A stretch of 64,000 nt of DNA, taken from positions 2,852,001-2,916,000 of the forward strand of contig NZ_CP109473.1 of the NCBI RefSeq assembly GCF_036227405.1. The letters run 5' to 3'. This document shows positions 27,874 through 36,295 of this stretch, piece after piece; the stretch's first letter is position 1, and each line of letters begins with the position of its first letter. The notes below the pieces were generated by a model. It did not search any database. It worked only from the letters and a program-made list of their open reading frames with translations, and was not told where the DNA came from. The translations under genes were made by a program, and so were the position numbers. This stretch comes from Streptomyces sp. NBC_01460. Its GTDB lineage: Bacteria; Actinomycetota; Actinomycetes; Streptomycetales; Streptomycetaceae.

Positions 27874-29319
27874 ATGACGTCGCAGACGACTCTGGCAGGG
27901 CCGGGCCAACAGCCCGGCGAGCCGGGTAAGCCTGACTCCCCGGACGGGCTCCAGGCCGGTCTCAAGAACCGTCACCTCTCGATGATCGCCATCGGCGGCG
28001 TGATCGGCGCGGGCCTCTTCGTCGGCTCCGGCGCCGGCATCGCCGCGGCGGGACCGGCCATCCTCCTGTCGTACGCGCTGGTCGGCGCGATGGTCGTCTT
28101 CGTCATGCGGATGCTCGGCGAGATGGCCGTCGCCCGGCCGAGCTCCGGCTCCTTCTCCGCCTACGCGGACCGGGCCCTGGGCCGCTGGGCCGGCTTCTCC
28201 ATCGGCTGGCTGTACTGGTTCTTCTGGGTCGTGGTGCTCGCCGTCGAGGCCACGGCGGGGGCCAAGATCCTGGAGAGCTGGGTCCCCGGCGTCCCCCAGT
28301 GGGCCTGGGCCCTGATCGTCATGGTGGTGCTGACCGCAACCAACCTGGTCTCCGTCGGCTCGTACGGCGAGTTCGAGTTCTGGTTCGCCGGGATCAAGGT
28401 CGTGGCGATCGGCGCGTTCGTCATCGTCGGCCTGCTCGCCGTCTTCGGTGTGCTGCCGGGCTCGGACCACGCGGGATCGGGCCTCGCCCACCTCACGGAC
28501 ACCGGCGGGTTCTTCCCCGAAGGACCGGGCGCCATCCTCACGGGTGTGCTGATGGTCGTCTTCTCCTTCATGGGCAGCGAGATCGTGACGCTGGCGGCCG
28601 GTGAGTCCGAGAACCCGCAGCGGGCCGTCTCCAAGGCCACCAACAGCGTGATCTGGCGTATCGCGATCTTCTACCTGGGCTCGATCTTCGTGGTCCTCAC
28701 CCTGCTGCCGTGGAACGACCCCTCGATCGTCGAGGACGGTTCGTACGTCGCCGCGCTGAACGTCATCGGCATCCCGCACGCCGGCCAGGTCATGGACGTC
28801 ATCGTGCTGACCGCCGTGCTGTCCTGTCTGAACTCCGGCCTCTACACGGCCTCGCGCATGGCCTTCTCGCTCGGACAGCGGGGAGACGCGCCCAAGGCGT
28901 TCTCCAAGGTCAACAAGCGCGGTGTGCCGCAGACGGCGATCCTGTCGTCCGTCGTCTTCGGCTTCGTCGCCGTGTTCTTCAACTACCAGTGGCCCGACAC
29001 CGTGTTCGCCTTCCTGCTGAACTCCTCCGGCGCGGTCGCCCTCTTCGTCTGGCTGGTCATCTGCTTCACCCAGCTCCGGATGCGCGGCATCATCCTGCGC
29101 GAGACGCCCGAGAAGCTGATCGTGAAGATGTGGCTCTTCCCGTACCTGACCTGGGCGACGATCGCGATGATCTCCTTCGTCCTCGTCTACATGCTGACCG
29201 ACGACGCGGGACGCGAGCAGGTACTGCTCTCGCTGCTGGTCGCGGCCCTGGTCGTGGGCATCGCGCTGGTGCGCGACGCCCGCGGCCGGAAGGCGAAGGC
29301 GGCGGCGCCGGTCGAGTGA
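27874..29319 (+). CDS. Amino acid permease (APC superfamily), paralogue 1
   Basis: 481 residues and 12 predicted membrane helices. The APC signature region KNRHLSMIAIGGVIGAGLFVG is at residues 31-51, and FWFAGIKVVAIG lies in helix 5-6. It resembles the GabP/AnsP/CycA branch, which takes up amino acids with protons; the substrate is not predictable. AAGGA 9 nt before the ATG supports the start. It is one of three similar permeases within 6.6 kb (also 31550 and 33061). The 254 bp upstream shows no recognisable riboswitch. Confidence 0.92.
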   Translation: MTSQTTLAGPGQQPGEPGKPDSPDGLQAGLKNRHLSMIAIGGVIGAGLFVGSGAGIAAAGPAILLSYALVGAMVVFVMRMLGEMAVARPSSGSFSAYADRALGRWAGFSIGWLYWFFWVVVLAVEATAGAKILESWVPGVPQWAWALIVMVVLTATNLVSVGSYGEFEFWFAGIKVVAIGAFVIVGLLAVFGVLPGSDHAGSGLAHLTDTGGFFPEGPGAILTGVLMVVFSFMGSEIVTLAAGESENPQRAVSKATNSVIWRIAIFYLGSIFVVLTLLPWNDPSIVEDGSYVAALNVIGIPHAGQVMDVIVLTAVLSCLNSGLYTASRMAFSLGQRGDAPKAFSKVNKRGVPQTAILSSVVFGFVAVFFNYQWPDTVFAFLLNSSGAVALFVWLVICFTQLRMRGIILRETPEKLIVKMWLFPYLTWATIAMISFVLVYMLTDDAGREQVLLSLLVAALVVGIALVRDARGRKAKAAAPVE

Positions 29320-29328
29320 CCGTCACCC

Positions 29329-29353
29329 ATACCTGACGGCGGATGTCAGGTAT
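29329..29353. promoter_or_regulatory. Operator-like palindrome upstream of the FAD oxidoreductase
   Basis: ATACCTGAC (29329-29337) and GTCAGGTAT (29345-29353) form a perfect 9-bp inverted repeat with a 7-bp spacer. The right arm includes a TATACC-like -10 element. Low G+C at the ends and no T tail make an operator more likely than a terminator, although it starts only 9 nt past the permease stop. Confidence 0.6.
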
Positions 29354-29357
29354 ACCC

Positions 29358-29407
29358 GGAAGGCTCTCCCTCGCCCCGCGATCCCGCGAGCGAACGGAGA
29401 GCCTTCC
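29358..29407 (+). promoter_or_regulatory. Leader hairpin masking the ribosome-binding site
   Basis: GGAAGGCTCTCC (29358-29369) is exactly complementary to GGAGAGCCTTCC (29396-29407), with an inner CTCGC/GCGAG pair (29370-29374 with 29386-29390). The right arm contains the Shine-Dalgarno GGAGAG and ends 2 nt before the ATG at 29410, so the folded RNA would hide the start site. Confidence 0.6.
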
Positions 29408-29409
29408 TC

Positions 29410-30717
29410 ATGTCCGCCACCCCCGCTGTCGACAGCTTCCAGACCGGCTTCACCCTCGGCCCCGATCTCCTGGTCGAGGCCACCGGCGCCGAAGGCGTCC
29501 GGGCCGCGGTGCGGGACGCCGCGGCGCGCGGCCTGCCCGTCTCCGTCCACGCGACCGGGCACGGCCTGCCCGGCCCCGTCGAGGGCGGGGTGCTGATCAG
29601 CACCCGCCGGATGGACTCCGTGACGGTCGACCCCGGGCGCCGCACCGCCCGCGTCGGCGCGGGCGCGACCTGGGGTGCGGTGATCGCGGCGGCGGCACCG
29701 CACGGGCTCGCGCCGCTGAACGGCTCGTCGCCGGGCGTGGGCGCCGTCTCGTACACCCTGGGCGGCGGGCTGGGCATCCTGGCGCGGGAGTTCGGCTACG
29801 CCGCCGACCACGTCCGCTCGCTCGACGTGGTGACCGCCGACGGTGTCCTGCGCCACGTCACCCCCGACACCGAGCCGGACCTCTTCTGGGGTCTGCGGGG
29901 CGGCGGTCACCGGCTCGGTGTCGTGACGGGGCTGGAGATCGGGCTGGTGCCGGTGGCGCGCCTGTACGGCGGCTCGCTGGCCTTCGACGGGGACGCGGCC
30001 CCGGAGGTGCTGCGGCGCTGGCTGGAGTGGACCCGTACGGTCCCGGAGACCTGCACCTCCTCGGTGGCGGCCCTGCGCTACCCGGACATGCCGCAGCTGC
30101 CGGAGGCGCTGCGGGGCCGGTACGTGGTCTCGGTGCGCGTCGCGTACACCGGAACCACGGCCGACGGCGAGGCGCTGGTGGCGCCGTTGCGGACGGTCGG
30201 GCCCGCGCTCTCGGACTCGCTGCGGGAGATGCCGTACACCGACAGCCACACCATCCACAGCGACCCGCCGTTCCCGCACGCCTACTACGGCGAGGGGCTG
30301 ATGCTCCGCGATCTGGACGCCGGAAGCGCCGCGCGGGTGCTGGAGCTGACCGGGCCGAAGGCACCGATGATGACCGTGGTCCAGCTCAACCACCTGGGCG
30401 GCGCACTGTCCGCCCGGCCCGCCGTGGACAGCGCGGTGCCCCACCGCGAGGCGGGGTTCCTGCTGCGGCTGCTCTCACCGCTGGACGGTACGGACGTGGC
30501 GGCGGTACGGGCGCTGTACGCGGAGGTGGCCGGGGAGACGGCGCCCTATGCCCTGGGCCGCGCGCTCAACTTCTCCTTCGGCGGCGGGGACCGCGCGGAG
30601 ACGTACCGGGACTGCCACGGCCCCGGGACGCGCGAAAGGCTCGCCGGTCTGGTGTCGCGATACGACCCGGCGAGCCTCTTCGGTGGTCCCTACGGCATCA
30701 GCCGCGACGGCCGATGA
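29410..30717 (+). CDS. FAD-binding oxidoreductase (berberine-bridge-enzyme-like)
   Basis: 435 residues. The N-terminal FAD domain (about 20-195) has the His of HATGHG (H51) where BBE enzymes bind FAD covalently, then GVGAVSYTLGGGLGILAREFG. The second, cysteinyl FAD link of double-bonded family members seems absent because no Cys precedes VGA. The C-terminal BBE motif is present (RALNFSFGG, YDPASLFGG). Family members oxidise sugars, alkaloids or secondary metabolites; substrate unknown. There is no signal peptide, so it is cytoplasmic. Its last 20 bp overlap the 3' end of the convergent bioY. The leader contains two perfect inverted repeats. Confidence 0.88.
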   Translation: MSATPAVDSFQTGFTLGPDLLVEATGAEGVRAAVRDAAARGLPVSVHATGHGLPGPVEGGVLISTRRMDSVTVDPGRRTARVGAGATWGAVIAAAAPHGLAPLNGSSPGVGAVSYTLGGGLGILAREFGYAADHVRSLDVVTADGVLRHVTPDTEPDLFWGLRGGGHRLGVVTGLEIGLVPVARLYGGSLAFDGDAAPEVLRRWLEWTRTVPETCTSSVAALRYPDMPQLPEALRGRYVVSVRVAYTGTTADGEALVAPLRTVGPALSDSLREMPYTDSHTIHSDPPFPHAYYGEGLMLRDLDAGSAARVLELTGPKAPMMTVVQLNHLGGALSARPAVDSAVPHREAGFLLRLLSPLDGTDVAAVRALYAEVAGETAPYALGRALNFSFGGGDRAETYRDCHGPGTRERLAGLVSRYDPASLFGGPYGISRDGR

Positions 30718-31291
30718 GCTTCCAGGAGGCCGGCAGCGCGCCCATGGCCAGCGCCGCCTTGAGGGCGTCGCCGATCAGGAAGGGCACCAGGCCGGCCGCG
30801 ACGGCGGCGCTCATCGACATCCCGGTGGAGAGGGCCAGGTACGGGACGCCGACGGCGTAGATGATCAGGGAACCGACCGCCATCGTGCCCGCGGTGCGCA
30901 GGACGGACCGGTCACCGCCCCGGCGGGCCAGACCGCCGACGACCGTGGCGGCGAGCAGCATGCCGAGGACGTAGCCGAAGGAGGCTCCGCCCGGGCCCGA
31001 GGAGCCCTCGGAGAACCACGGCATGCCGGCCATGCCGACGAGCGCGTACAGGGCGAGGGAGAGGAAGCCGCGGCGGGCGCCGAGCGCGGTGCCGATGAGC
31101 AGCGCGGCGAAGGTCTGGCCGGTGACGGGGACCGGGGAGCCCGGGACGGGCACGGCGATCTGGGCCGCGATGCCGGTGAGGGCGGCGCCGCCGACGACCA
31201 GCGCCGTGTCCACGGCGTAGCGGTGCCGGGCTGCGGGCAGCAGGTCGGCGAGGACCGCTCCGGAACGGACGGGGGCGGCAGCAGTGCTCAT
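30698..31291 (-). CDS. bioY: Biotin transporter substrate-binding membrane subunit BioY
   Basis: 197 residues with six membrane segments. The BioY pattern QIAVPVPGSPVPVTGQTFAALL, then LYALVGMAGMPWFSEGSSG and the C-terminal LVPFLIGDALKAALA, is clear. It is the biotin-binding S component of an ECF transporter. No bioMN ATPase or EcfT gene is next to it, so it either shares a general ECF module or works alone. The gene overlaps the end of the convergent FAD oxidoreductase by 20 bp. A possible operator lies 36-59 bp upstream. Confidence 0.94.
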   Translation of the reverse strand: MSTAAAPVRSGAVLADLLPAARHRYAVDTALVVGGAALTGIAAQIAVPVPGSPVPVTGQTFAALLIGTALGARRGFLSLALYALVGMAGMPWFSEGSSGPGGASFGYVLGMLLAATVVGGLARRGGDRSVLRTAGTMAVGSLIIYAVGVPYLALSTGMSMSAAVAAGLVPFLIGDALKAALAMGALPASWKLIGRRG

Positions 31292-31327
31292 CGGGGACTC
31301 CGCGGGTGAGGTCGGCAGGCAGGACTG

Positions 31328-31350
31328 AGGGTGACGTTAGCCGACACCCT
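31328..31350. promoter_or_regulatory. Inverted repeat over the bioY promoter
   Basis: AGGGTG (31328-31333) and CACCCT (31345-31350) bracket a TAACGT sequence that could be the bioY -10 element on the minus strand. A biotin-responsive operator is possible; it does not match the BirA or BioQ motifs I know. Confidence 0.3.
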
Positions 31351-31549
31351 GTCGCCGGATCACCATCAGCCGCCCACAAAGCGGCGGTTGAGGCTCTAGT
31401 CGAGTTCGGACAAAGAGCGTTGCGCAATCCGGTGTGGGCGTGATGCTGGTCACGGAGGTGGGGGTGTGCCCGGGCCTCCGTTGGGGAAGGGGCACCGCCC
31501 CGTGAGACTGTAGGTTCCCCATAAATGATCCGAGAGTGATCCGCAGCTC

Positions 31550-32941
31550 ATGCACGACGCGCCCCCCACGCACTCCCCCGTACGCCCCGAACCCCTGGCC
31601 CACGGCCTGAAGCAGCGCCACCTCACGATGCTCGGCCTGGGCGGGGTGATCGGCGCCGGGCTCTTCGTCGGGTCGGGCGCCGGGATCGCGGTCGCCGGAC
31701 CCGCCGTCGTCGTCTCGTACCTGATCGCGGGCGTGCTCGCGATGCTGGTGATGCGCATGCTCGGCGAGATGTCGGCGGCGATGCCCGCCTCCGGGTCCTT
31801 CTCCGTCCACGCGGAGCGCGCCCTGGGCCGCTGGGCCGGCTTCAGCGTGGGCTGGCTCTACTGGTTCATGCTCGTGGTGGTGCTCGCCGTGGAGGCGACG
31901 GCCGCCGCGCAGATCGCCCACGGCTGGGTGCCCGCGGTGGACCAGTGGCTCTGGGTGCTGCTGTTCATGGTGGTGTTCACCGTGGCCAACCTGACGGCCG
32001 TGAAGAACTTCGGCGAATTCGAGTTCTGGTTCGCGGCGCTCAAGGTGACCGCGATCGTCGCCTTCCTCGTCCTCGGCCTGCTGGCGGTCCTCGGTGTCCT
32101 CCCGGACACCGACCCGGTGGGACTGACGAACCTCACGGGCCGGGGCGGCTTCCTCCCCAACGGCTGGGACGGCGTGGTCTCCGGAGTGCTCACCGTGGTG
32201 TTCGCCTTCGGCGGGCTGGAGGTCGTGACGATCGCGGCGGCCGAGACCGACGATCCGGCGCGCGCCGTGGGGCGTGCGGTGCGCAGCGCGGTCGTGCGCA
32301 TCCTCTTCTTCTACGTCGGTTCGATGCTGGTGATCGTGACCGTGCTGCCGTGGACCGCGCAGCAGGCCGGGCTCAGCCCGTACGTGAAGGTCCTGGACTC
32401 GATCGGGGTGCCGTCGGCCGGGCAGATCATGAACATCGTGGTGTTCGTGGCGCTGCTCTCGGCCCTCAACGCCAATCTGTACGGCTCGTCCCGGATGATC
32501 TTCTCGCTGGCCGAGCGGGGCGAGGCGCCCCGTGGGTTGCTGAAGGTGTCGGGCGGCCAGGGCGGCGGTGTGCCCCGCAGGGCCGTGCTGGCGTCGGTGG
32601 CCTTCGGTTTCGTCTCCGTCCTGCTCAATCTCGGGTGGCCCGACACCGTCTTCCTCTACATGCTCAACTCGGTCGGCGCGGTGCTGCTGTTCGTCTGGGG
32701 TCTGATCGCCGCCTCCCAACTGCGGCTGCGGCGGCGGCTGGAGCGGGAGGCGCCGGGCGCGCTGGAGCTGCGGATGTGGTGCTTCCCCTGGCTGACCTGG
32801 GCGACCCTGGCCGGTCTGGTGGGCGTCCTGCTGCTGATGCTGACCGACGACGCGGCCCGTCCGCAGGTGCTCTGGTCGGCCGGTGCCACCGGACTCGTGC
32901 TGCTCGTGGCGGGCACCCGGGAGCTGCGGGCGAGGGCGTAG
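31550..32941 (+). CDS. Amino acid permease (APC superfamily), paralogue 2
   Basis: 463 residues, 12 membrane helices, opening with LKQRHLTMLGLGGVIGAGLFVG and closely similar along its length to the permeases at 27874 and 33061, for example in ALKVTAIVAFLVLGLLAVLGVLP. The Shine-Dalgarno sequence is weak (GAGAG 14 nt upstream). It lies 258 bp from the divergent bioY. The intergenic stretch holds short inverted repeats such as TTGCGCAA but no known regulator site. Predicted proton-coupled amino acid uptake; substrate unknown. Confidence 0.91.
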   Translation: MHDAPPTHSPVRPEPLAHGLKQRHLTMLGLGGVIGAGLFVGSGAGIAVAGPAVVVSYLIAGVLAMLVMRMLGEMSAAMPASGSFSVHAERALGRWAGFSVGWLYWFMLVVVLAVEATAAAQIAHGWVPAVDQWLWVLLFMVVFTVANLTAVKNFGEFEFWFAALKVTAIVAFLVLGLLAVLGVLPDTDPVGLTNLTGRGGFLPNGWDGVVSGVLTVVFAFGGLEVVTIAAAETDDPARAVGRAVRSAVVRILFFYVGSMLVIVTVLPWTAQQAGLSPYVKVLDSIGVPSAGQIMNIVVFVALLSALNANLYGSSRMIFSLAERGEAPRGLLKVSGGQGGGVPRRAVLASVAFGFVSVLLNLGWPDTVFLYMLNSVGAVLLFVWGLIAASQLRLRRRLEREAPGALELRMWCFPWLTWATLAGLVGVLLLMLTDDAARPQVLWSAGATGLVLLVAGTRELRARA

Positions 32942-33060
32942 GCGGGTGAGCACCTTGTGTGAACCTGGTGACCGTATAGCGGACAGTTGTTCCCCGTGAG
33001 CGGGGCGGATGGCCACACTGTGGGCCGATCCCTGTCCCGACCAGTGAACTGAGCCTGTCC

Positions 33061-34476
33061 ATGTCCCGGACCTCCGCGCCGCCCCCCACGGACGCAGCCG
33101 CCCCCACCGCCGACTCCGCGCTCACGCACGGCCTCAAGCAGCGCCATCTGTCGATGATCGCCCTGGGCGGCGTGATCGGCGCCGGGCTCTTCGTCGGTTC
33201 GGGTGCGGGCATCGCGGCGGCCGGCCCCTCGATCGTCATCGCGTACGGGGTCTCCGGGCTGCTGGTCATGTGCGTGATGCGGATGCTCGGCGAGATGTCG
33301 GCGGCCGATCCGGCGTCCGGCTCCTTCTCCGTCCACGCGGAGCGGGCGATCGGCCCGTGGGCGGGCTTCACCGCCGGATGGTCGTTCTGGGTGCTGCTCT
33401 GTGTCGCCGTCGGCCTGGAGGGCATCGGCGCCGCGCAGATCGTCACGGGCTGGCTGCCCGGCACGCCGGAGTGGGCCTGGGTCGCCCTGTTCATGATGAT
33501 CTTCCTCGGCACGAATCTCGCCGCCGTGAAGAACTTCGGCGAGTTCGAGTTCTGGTTCGCGGCGCTCAAGGTCGTCGCGATCACACTCTTCCTGGTCCTC
33601 GGCGTCCTCGCGATCCTGGGCGTGCTCCCCGGCACGGACTCCCCCGGCACCTCGAACCTCACCGGGGACGGCGGTTTCATGCCGCACGGCTCCGAGGGCC
33701 TCATCATCGGTCTGCTCGCCTCCGTCTTCGCGTACGGCGGTCTGGAGACGGTCACCATCGCGGCGGCCGAGTCCGAGAACCCGGTGCAGGGCGTCGCCCG
33801 GGCGGTGCGTACGGCGATGTGGCGCATCGCCGTCTTCTACATCGGCTCGATGGCGGTCATCGTGACCCTCGTGCCGTGGGACGACCCCGAGGTCGCCGAG
33901 GTCGGCCCCTTCTACGCGATGCTCGACCACCTGGGCATCGGCGGCGCCGCCGAGATCATGAACGTGGTCATCCTGGTCGCCCTGCTCTCCGCCATGAACG
34001 CCAACATCTACGGCTCCTCGCGCATGGCCTGCTCCCTCGTCGCCCGCGGTCAGGGCCCCAAGGTGCTCGGCAAGGTCTCCTCGGGCGTCCCGCGCAACGC
34101 TGTGCTCGCCTCCTCCGTCTTCGGCTTCCTGTGCGTGCTCCTCAGCTACTGGCGCCCCGAGGACGTCTTCCCTTGGCTCCTCAACATGATCGGCGCGGTG
34201 ATCCTCGTCGTCTGGATCTTCATCGCCGTCTCCCAGCTGATCCTGCGCAAGCGGCTGGAGCGCGAGGCCCCGGACCGGCTCGTCGTCCGGATGTGGCTCT
34301 ACCCGGTCCTGACGGTCGTGGCGCTCGCGGCCATGGCCGGCATCTTCGTCCTGATGCTCCGCCAGCCCGACACCCGCGACCAGCTGCTGGCGACCGGGGT
34401 CCTGACCGCGGTGCTGGTCGTGACCGGCCTGGTCCGGCAGAAGCGGGCGGAGCGCCGCTCGCCCGCCGAGGGCTGA
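33061..34476 (+). CDS. Amino acid permease (APC superfamily), paralogue 3
   Basis: 471 residues and 12 membrane helices. It begins with a Pro/Ala/Thr-rich cytoplasmic leader, then LKQRHLSMIALGGVIGAGLFVG. It is nearest to paralogue 2, which it follows in the same direction after 119 bp, so it probably arose by tandem duplication. No Shine-Dalgarno sequence is visible before the ATG. Whether it is co-transcribed with paralogue 2 is unclear, since the 119-bp gap shows no strong hairpin. Confidence 0.91.
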   Translation: MSRTSAPPPTDAAAPTADSALTHGLKQRHLSMIALGGVIGAGLFVGSGAGIAAAGPSIVIAYGVSGLLVMCVMRMLGEMSAADPASGSFSVHAERAIGPWAGFTAGWSFWVLLCVAVGLEGIGAAQIVTGWLPGTPEWAWVALFMMIFLGTNLAAVKNFGEFEFWFAALKVVAITLFLVLGVLAILGVLPGTDSPGTSNLTGDGGFMPHGSEGLIIGLLASVFAYGGLETVTIAAAESENPVQGVARAVRTAMWRIAVFYIGSMAVIVTLVPWDDPEVAEVGPFYAMLDHLGIGGAAEIMNVVILVALLSAMNANIYGSSRMACSLVARGQGPKVLGKVSSGVPRNAVLASSVFGFLCVLLSYWRPEDVFPWLLNMIGAVILVVWIFIAVSQLILRKRLEREAPDRLVVRMWLYPVLTVVALAAMAGIFVLMLRQPDTRDQLLATGVLTAVLVVTGLVRQKRAERRSPAEG

Positions 34477-34548
34477 GCGGCACGGGCCTCCCCGCCGGCT
34501 CCCGGCGCTCGCGGGCACCCTCACCCGGCGAGGACGCGGGCGTACCGC

Positions 34549-35010
34549 TCACGAGGGCCGGGCGAGCACGATCCTGAGCAGCGGCAGTTCGCGCCCCGGG
34601 ATCGAGCCGGACGGCGTGGCTCCGATCCGGACGGCTCCCATCGCCGTGCAGAACGGCTCGGCGTGCGGGTCGGCGTCGATGGTGAGCGCCTCGAAGCCCA
34701 GCCGGCCGGCCCGCGCCACGATGTGCTCGAACAGGAGTCGGCCGATGCCCCGGCCGAGGGCGCCGGGCTCGACGAACATCATGCCGAGGGCCCCCTCGGG
34801 CGGTTCTCCCGACAGGGCGGTGAAGCCCAGGAGGTGCCCGTCCTCCTCCGCGACCAGCGTGCGCCCGCCGGCCGTGTCGCCGGGGAGGACGGTCAGTTCC
34901 TCGCGGCAGGCGGCCATGAAGGCCTCGTCGTATCCCCAGTGGCCCTTGGAACGCAGGGCCAGAGCGGTCAGCAGGGCGGCTTCCGAGGGCCGCCCCGGTC
35001 GCACCCGCAT
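34549..35010 (-). CDS. GNAT-family N-acetyltransferase
   Basis: 153 residues, ATG at 35010 with GGAGGAAGG upstream. A single GNAT fold: AALLTALALRSKGHWGYDEAF is typical of a branch found in many bacteria, and the acetyl-CoA motif is MMFVEPGALGRGIGRLLFEHI (about residues 77-97). The substrate is unknown; it is most likely a small molecule or protein amine. It stands alone between a convergent permease and a divergent GDPD gene. Confidence 0.88.
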   Translation of the reverse strand: MRVRPGRPSEAALLTALALRSKGHWGYDEAFMAACREELTVLPGDTAGGRTLVAEEDGHLLGFTALSGEPPEGALGMMFVEPGALGRGIGRLLFEHIVARAGRLGFEALTIDADPHAEPFCTAMGAVRIGATPSGSIPGRELPLLRIVLARPS

Positions 35011-35136
35011 GCCTTCCTCCTCCGTTGCCTGCCGAGTACCGTACGCGGGGCCGTACATGAGTGAGCAAGGTGCCGTCCGCCCCGGCGTGACCCCGTGTGG
35101 CTCCGGTGGTCGCTCCGCGCCCACCGAGGAGCCCGT

Positions 35137-36198
35137 ATGTCCTTCCCCCATCCGCGACGCCGCTCGATCCTCCTGGCCGCGGCGGCCGTATCCGCCGCCG
35201 CCGCGGCCCCGGCCGTCGCCTCCGGACCGCAGGAGAAGCGCGGAGGCCCGCTCGTCATCGGCCACCGGGGAGCCGCCGGGTGGAGGCCCGAACACACGGC
35301 CTCCGCCTACATCTTCGCGGTACGGGCCGGGGCGGACTGGATCGAGCCCGACCTGGTCCCGACGAAGGACCACGTCCTGGTGGTCCGCCACGAGAACGAG
35401 ATCTCCGGCACGACGGACGTGGCCCGCCACCCGGAGTTCGCCGGCCGCCGCACGACGAAGACGGTGGACGGCCGCGCCGTCACCGGCTGGTTCACCGAGG
35501 ACTTCACCCTCGCCGAGCTGAAGACGCTGCGGACGGTGGAGCGGCTGCCCCTGGTCCGCGACCGCAACACGGTCTTCGACGGCCGCGAGCCGGTCATGAC
35601 CTTCCAGGAGGTCGTCGACCTGGCCCGCGCCCTGTCGAAGGAGCACGGCCGCCGGATCGCGGTCTTCCCGGAGACGAAGCACCCGACGTACTTCCGCTCG
35701 GCCGGCCTCCCCCTGGAGCCGGAGCTGATCCGGCTCGTCCGCCGCAACCGGCTGACCGCCCGGGACTGCGTCGTCCAGTCCTTCGAGCCGTCCAGCCTCC
35801 GCGAGATCGCCGCGGCACGCCTCGGCCTCCCCCTCTGGCAGGCGCTGGGGACGAGCGGCGGGCCGTTCGGTCACCCGGTGACGTACGCGGACATGATGAC
35901 GCCGGCCGGGCTGCGCGAGATCGCCTCCTACGCCGGGTGGATCGGCCCGGACAAATCCTCGCTGGTGCCCCCGCTCACCCTCCTGGCCGACGCCCACGCC
36001 GCCGGCCTCCGGGTCGGGGCGTACACGTTCCGCGCCGAGAACCAGTTCCTCCCCGCCGTGTACCGGAAGGGCACGGCGCCGAACGACTTCGGGGACGCGT
36101 TCGGCGAGTACGCCTTCCACTTCGGGCAGGGCGTGGACGCCGTGGTGACGGACTTCCCCGACCTGGCGGCGGCCGCGCGCGACGACTTCACGGCCTAG
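35137..36198 (+). CDS. Secreted glycerophosphodiester phosphodiesterase
   Basis: 353 residues, ATG at 35137 with GAGGAG 6 nt before it. A signal peptide (residues 1-29, RRRS then a long Ala-rich stretch ending AVASG) could use the Tat route. Catalytic motif HRGAAGWRPEHT has H43, R44 and E52; E70 and D72 (WIEPDLV) and H85 complete the metal and acid-base site. It cleaves glycerophosphodiesters to glycerol 3-phosphate, giving phosphate and carbon from phospholipid or teichoic acid debris. PHO boxes were not identified upstream. Confidence 0.93.
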   Translation: MSFPHPRRRSILLAAAAVSAAAAAPAVASGPQEKRGGPLVIGHRGAAGWRPEHTASAYIFAVRAGADWIEPDLVPTKDHVLVVRHENEISGTTDVARHPEFAGRRTTKTVDGRAVTGWFTEDFTLAELKTLRTVERLPLVRDRNTVFDGREPVMTFQEVVDLARALSKEHGRRIAVFPETKHPTYFRSAGLPLEPELIRLVRRNRLTARDCVVQSFEPSSLREIAAARLGLPLWQALGTSGGPFGHPVTYADMMTPAGLREIASYAGWIGPDKSSLVPPLTLLADAHAAGLRVGAYTFRAENQFLPAVYRKGTAPNDFGDAFGEYAFHFGQGVDAVVTDFPDLAAAARDDFTA

Positions 36199-36244
36199 GA
36201 CCAAGGACTGATCACCTTCGGGCCCTCCTCCTGCTAGCCTGCAA

Positions 36245-36261
36245 TTGCGAAAGAGTTGCAA
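36245..36261 (+). promoter_or_regulatory. Nur (nickel) box upstream of sodF
   Basis: TTGCGA-AAGAG-TTGCAA fits the recalled Nur motif TTGCAA-N5-TTGCAA with one mismatch. A TAGCCT -10-like element lies just upstream, so bound Nur would block transcription when nickel is ample. Confidence 0.75.
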
Positions 36262-36295
36262 TAACAACCATGCAGCAGTTGGAGGGTTCGAACCC

